The translations under genes were made by a program, and so were the position numbers. Positions 61,805-64,000 of a DNA stretch of 64,000 nt are shown here, piece after piece (within the stretch, counting starts at the first letter, position 1; each line of letters starts with the position of its first letter). The stretch spans positions 1 to 64,000 of the forward strand of contig NZ_JBFRYC010000016.1 of assembly GCF_040892615.1 (NCBI RefSeq). Direction: 5' to 3'. This DNA comes from Thioclava arctica (lineage in GTDB: Bacteria; Pseudomonadota; Alphaproteobacteria; Rhodobacterales; Rhodobacteraceae). The notes beneath the pieces are model-generated. The model was not told where the DNA came from. It was given only the letters and a program-made list of their open reading frames with translations, and made no database searches.

Positions 61805-62575
61805 CTAACCATCGCGCGGCTCCTTTGCTTTGCGCGCCTTCGCTGGATACCCCACCGAGACATTGCGCAACTTGGTCGATCCAATCTGAAACTCTGCTGC
61901 CAAGTGGGTGTGCCCGAACAGCCATCGATCAGGCTGGAAGCGGTTGATCAGATCGCTCAGGTCCGAGGCATAGGCTTGCGGGACCGGGCCGCCCGGAGAC
62001 AGCGCGAAAGGATGGGGCGCATGATGGGTCACGACGACGGTCTCACCTGCAAACGGTTCTGACAACCGCGCCCCCAGCCATGCGACATGCTCACGATGCA
62101 GCGCAACCGTGTCGAGCGGGCGCGCTTTGCGAAAGCCCGCGTGCGCGACCCGGATATAGCGGTAATCGTTCATGATCCGCGCAGCCTCGGCGGCATTCTC
62201 TTCCAATGTTCCAGTGCCCATGCGCATATCCGTCCAGAGCGTGCAGCACAGATAGCGCGTGTTGCCATGAATGATCACAGATTTCTGCGCAAACTTGGCG
62301 CCGGCTGTGTGGGCGATCTCGGCAAGCCGATCATCACCATCCAGACGGAAGTCGTAATAGTCATGATTGCCCGGGAGCACATGCACGCGATCCAGCGGAA
62401 TCCGTTTGCCGATCAGCGCGAAGGCTTGTTTCCAGCGCACCCGGGGTTTGTTGGTCAGATCGCCGGCGACAATCATCAACTCGACATCGTTGAAGTCGAT
62501 CTGATCAAGCGGGTTGAGGCCCGCCTTATGCCAGAGGTCAATATGCAGGTCAGCGAGGACAAGCGTGTTGGTCAT
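61805..62575 (-). CDS. Metallophosphoesterase (calcineurin-like)
   Basis: ATG 62575 begins at MTNTLVLADLHIDLW; 256 residues. All five family blocks are seen: ADLHID (Asp9, His11), AGDLTN (Asp39), PGNHDYY (69-72), VTHHAPHP and GHTH near residue 222. It hydrolyses phosphoesters with two metal ions; the substrate could be a nucleotide, nucleic acid or phospholipid. It is the second gene after the small gene at 62668, about 92 bp away. Confidence 0.87.
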   Translation of the reverse strand: MTNTLVLADLHIDLWHKAGLNPLDQIDFNDVELMIVAGDLTNKPRVRWKQAFALIGKRIPLDRVHVLPGNHDYYDFRLDGDDRLAEIAHTAGAKFAQKSVIIHGNTRYLCCTLWTDMRMGTGTLEENAAEAARIMNDYRYIRVAHAGFRKARPLDTVALHREHVAWLGARLSEPFAGETVVVTHHAPHPFALSPGGPVPQAYASDLSDLINRFQPDRWLFGHTHLAAEFQIGSTKLRNVSVGYPAKARKAKEPRDG

Positions 62576-62667
62576 GATCGGTTCCATGATTTCAAGGACA
62601 GGGCTGACGGGTCTTATGCGCGATAGGCTGTTGATCCCCTTCACCACGGCGCGGTTCTGAGCTCGCC

Positions 62668-63204
62668 TTAAAGGAAGGGATCGAGACCATGCGCACTCGG
62701 TGCGAGGCGTCCGTCTTTGCGAAGTTCCGCCAAGAACCCGTCATCACGTTCGCCGAGATTGTAGAACCGATTGCAACTCCGGGCCCAACCCTTAGCAGGT
62801 TGCAAGTTCATGAGAGGCGACGTCCGGACGCGCGCGCCCTCGCGCAGATGCGGGTGGCCGGAGACTTGTCCGATAAGCAAGGGAACACCACTTTCCTCGA
62901 TCGGGCACCACCTTTGAAGAAGGGGGGCATCCGCAAGATCCTCAATCGAAGGGTTGGATGTGCTGAGGCTAACGATCCAATCCTCAAAGCTGACGATTTC
63001 GAAGACGCCGCGCGTTTCAGCCAAGCCTATATCCTTCAGCGTGATCACGAAAAGATAGGTCTGATAGAGGGGGCTCAGGGCAGGATCCTCTCGGATGTGC
63101 CGTTTCAATTTCTGGGAATCCGAGCCTCGGCCCTTGAGAGAGCGCAGATGCTCAATCCGTTTGAGGTAGGGTTGCATGGCGCGGGTGGGTCTCGAGGCAA
63201 TCAT
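62668..63204 (-). CDS. Hypothetical protein (Rhodobacterales DUF6634-like), 178 aa
   Basis: 178 residues. The pattern PLYQTYLFVITLKDIGL, then IGQVSGHPHLREG, TSPLMNLQPAKGWARSCNRFYNLGE is familiar from proteins of unknown function on Rhodobacterales plasmids and phages (DUF6634-type, a memory-based guess). No catalytic motif. An AT-rich palindrome lies 85 bp upstream of the ATG (63204). Confidence 0.65.
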   Translation of the reverse strand: MIASRPTRAMQPYLKRIEHLRSLKGRGSDSQKLKRHIREDPALSPLYQTYLFVITLKDIGLAETRGVFEIVSFEDWIVSLSTSNPSIEDLADAPLLQRWCPIEESGVPLLIGQVSGHPHLREGARVRTSPLMNLQPAKGWARSCNRFYNLGERDDGFLAELRKDGRLAPSAHGLDPFL

Positions 63205-63602
63205 GGCGGCAGATTCATCCTTGGGAAGGAGGGAGTGTTGGGTGGATGTTACTCGTTTTTGGGCGTCTTGGAAATATATAAGATATTGAAAATAAACAGT
63301 TTATTTTTCGCAAGATGCGATTGGCAGGCGAGGCCCCTGAGTTTGTTGGCTCAGAAGGCCACACGACGGCTCTCAAAGCCGTTTTTTCGCACAATTCTTC
63401 TAAGAGGTCCTTGCGGCCTTGCCTCGTGCGCCAGTTGAACAAGCGACCTTCCGGGACTGCCACGTCACATCAGAATGATCGGATCCAGCGCAAGTCAGGC
63501 CCGGTTGCACCTACTCTCCACGTCTGGGGGACCTGATTTTGCAAAGCCTACATTTTCCCGATCTACGGCATCGCTATTTCGGACACGCACACAGTCCATG
63601 TG
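63205..63602. other. About 400 bp without a gene
   Basis: It contains the AT-rich promoter region of the leftward gene (ATATATAAGAT and a palindrome at 63289-63307). The remainder shows no coding signal and ends at the truncated SRAP gene. Confidence 0.4.
63289..63307. promoter_or_regulatory. AT-rich 9-bp palindrome upstream of the gene at 63204
   Basis: AAAATAAAC-A-GTTTATTTT is a perfect palindrome around one base. It is next to TATATA at 63275-63280, a possible -10 box for the leftward gene, so it could be an operator. The binding protein is unknown. Confidence 0.4.
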
Positions 63603-63822
63603 CTACTGATCCTCAATACAGACCAGATCGCCATCGGGCATAGGCCTTTGCAGCCCTTGCGCAGCCTCGATTGGAGCACTTAGCCAAACTTGCCATTCGT
63701 CGGGCTTGGTCAGGATCACCGGCATCGCCTTGGGATGCACAGCGGCCACCTCAGCGTTGGGTATCTGCGCATTCCTGTCGACATGTCGCGGGTCATCTGG
63801 ATCATGACGGCGAATAATCTGG
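63603..63822 (-). pseudogene. SOS response-associated peptidase (SRAP/YedK) C-terminal fragment
   Basis: The minus strand reads AQIPNAEVAAVHPKAMPVIL, then TKPDEWQVWLSAP and ends LQRPMPDGDLVCIEDQ before TAG (63603-63605). VHPKAMPVIL with its His/Arg-type region is the C-terminus of SRAP proteins, which shield abasic sites in single-stranded DNA. The N-terminal catalytic Cys region is absent, cut where the IS21 sequence begins at about 63823. Confidence 0.8.
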
Positions 63823-63825
63823 AGG

Positions 63826-64000
63826 GCACATTACCTGTTCCGTGATCGCTACGGCCGTCCCGGCAAAGGCAACGACAAGGGCAATGCGGAAGGTCTGGTC
63901 GACTACTCCCGCCGCAACTTCATGGTCCCGATCCTGCGGTTCACCTCTTGGGACGCGTTCAATGCCGATTTGGAAGGCCAGTGCCGCAAGCGCCAGGCGG
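63826..64000 (+). CDS. IS21-family transposase IstA fragment, cut by window edge
   Basis: The plus-strand frame reads AHYLFRDRYGRPGKGNDKGN, then AEGLVDYSRRNFMVPIL and DLEGQCRKRQA, the middle of IstA after the rve core (the Glu of the catalytic triad is in KGNAEGLV). There is no start in the window, because the left part is missing at the junction with the SRAP fragment. It runs out at 64000. Confidence 0.8.

Overview
The window looks like an accessory region (genomic island, plasmid or chromid) of an alphaproteobacterium, most likely Rhodobacterales (Roseobacter/Paracoccus type). The basis is the high GC, the style of the proteins, the abundance of Rhodobacterales-type insertion sequences and the many solute ABC transporters. 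There are no rRNA or tRNA genes and no CRISPR array that I can see. Both edges lie in insertion sequences: IS3-type on the left and IS21-type on the right.

Layout. 1-3.5 kb is IS debris: a 5'-truncated AAA/M41 protease gene, an IS5 element, and a chimera of IS3 and IS110 pieces. 3.6-12.7 kb is a peptide-uptake unit: a divergent FAD amine/amino-acid oxidase, an RpiR regulator, a five-gene Dpp/Opp-type ABC transporter and an M81 (MlrC) metallopeptidase. 13.3-26.7 kb is a LacI-controlled catabolic regulon. Its first operon has a HisD-like dehydrogenase, an NTF2-like protein, an SDR, the LacI regulator, a second NTF2-like protein, a cupin, an alpha/beta hydrolase and an RraA-like protein in translationally coupled order. 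It is followed by a sugar-type ABC transporter operon and a divergent third NTF2-like gene. Two near-perfect operators lie in the divergent promoter region. 27.5-34.4 kb is an amidase, a GntR regulator and a Liv-type ABC transporter.

35.0-42.8 kb starts with a tyrosine integrase. It also holds a small lipoprotein gene, an IS5 transposase broken by two 35-bp palindromic repeats and joined to a flavohemoglobin fragment, an IS110 scar, a ferric-reductase-like gene frameshifted by a 7-bp tandem duplication, and a VIT/CCC1 metal transporter.

42.8-52.4 kb is the most unusual part, all on the minus strand. It encodes a radical SAM protein, a PqqD-like protein with an acidic conserved-looking C-terminal tail, an HprK-like kinase, two GT2 glycosyltransferases and an NTP_transf_5 nucleotidyltransferase. 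After IS scars come an FkbM methyltransferase and two more glycosyltransferases. The first block resembles HprK/PqqD peptide-modification systems, and the PqqD tail may itself be the modified peptide.

52.4-64 kb holds small hypothetical genes, a short HPF-like protein, the arginine deiminase operon (arcD-arcA-arcB-arcC), a secreted nuclease with a small Cys/His-rich partner, a DEDDh exonuclease fused to BRCT, a metallophosphoesterase, a Rhodobacterales hypothetical protein and a truncated SRAP gene.

Products were assigned by reading motifs and general similarity; no database search was possible.
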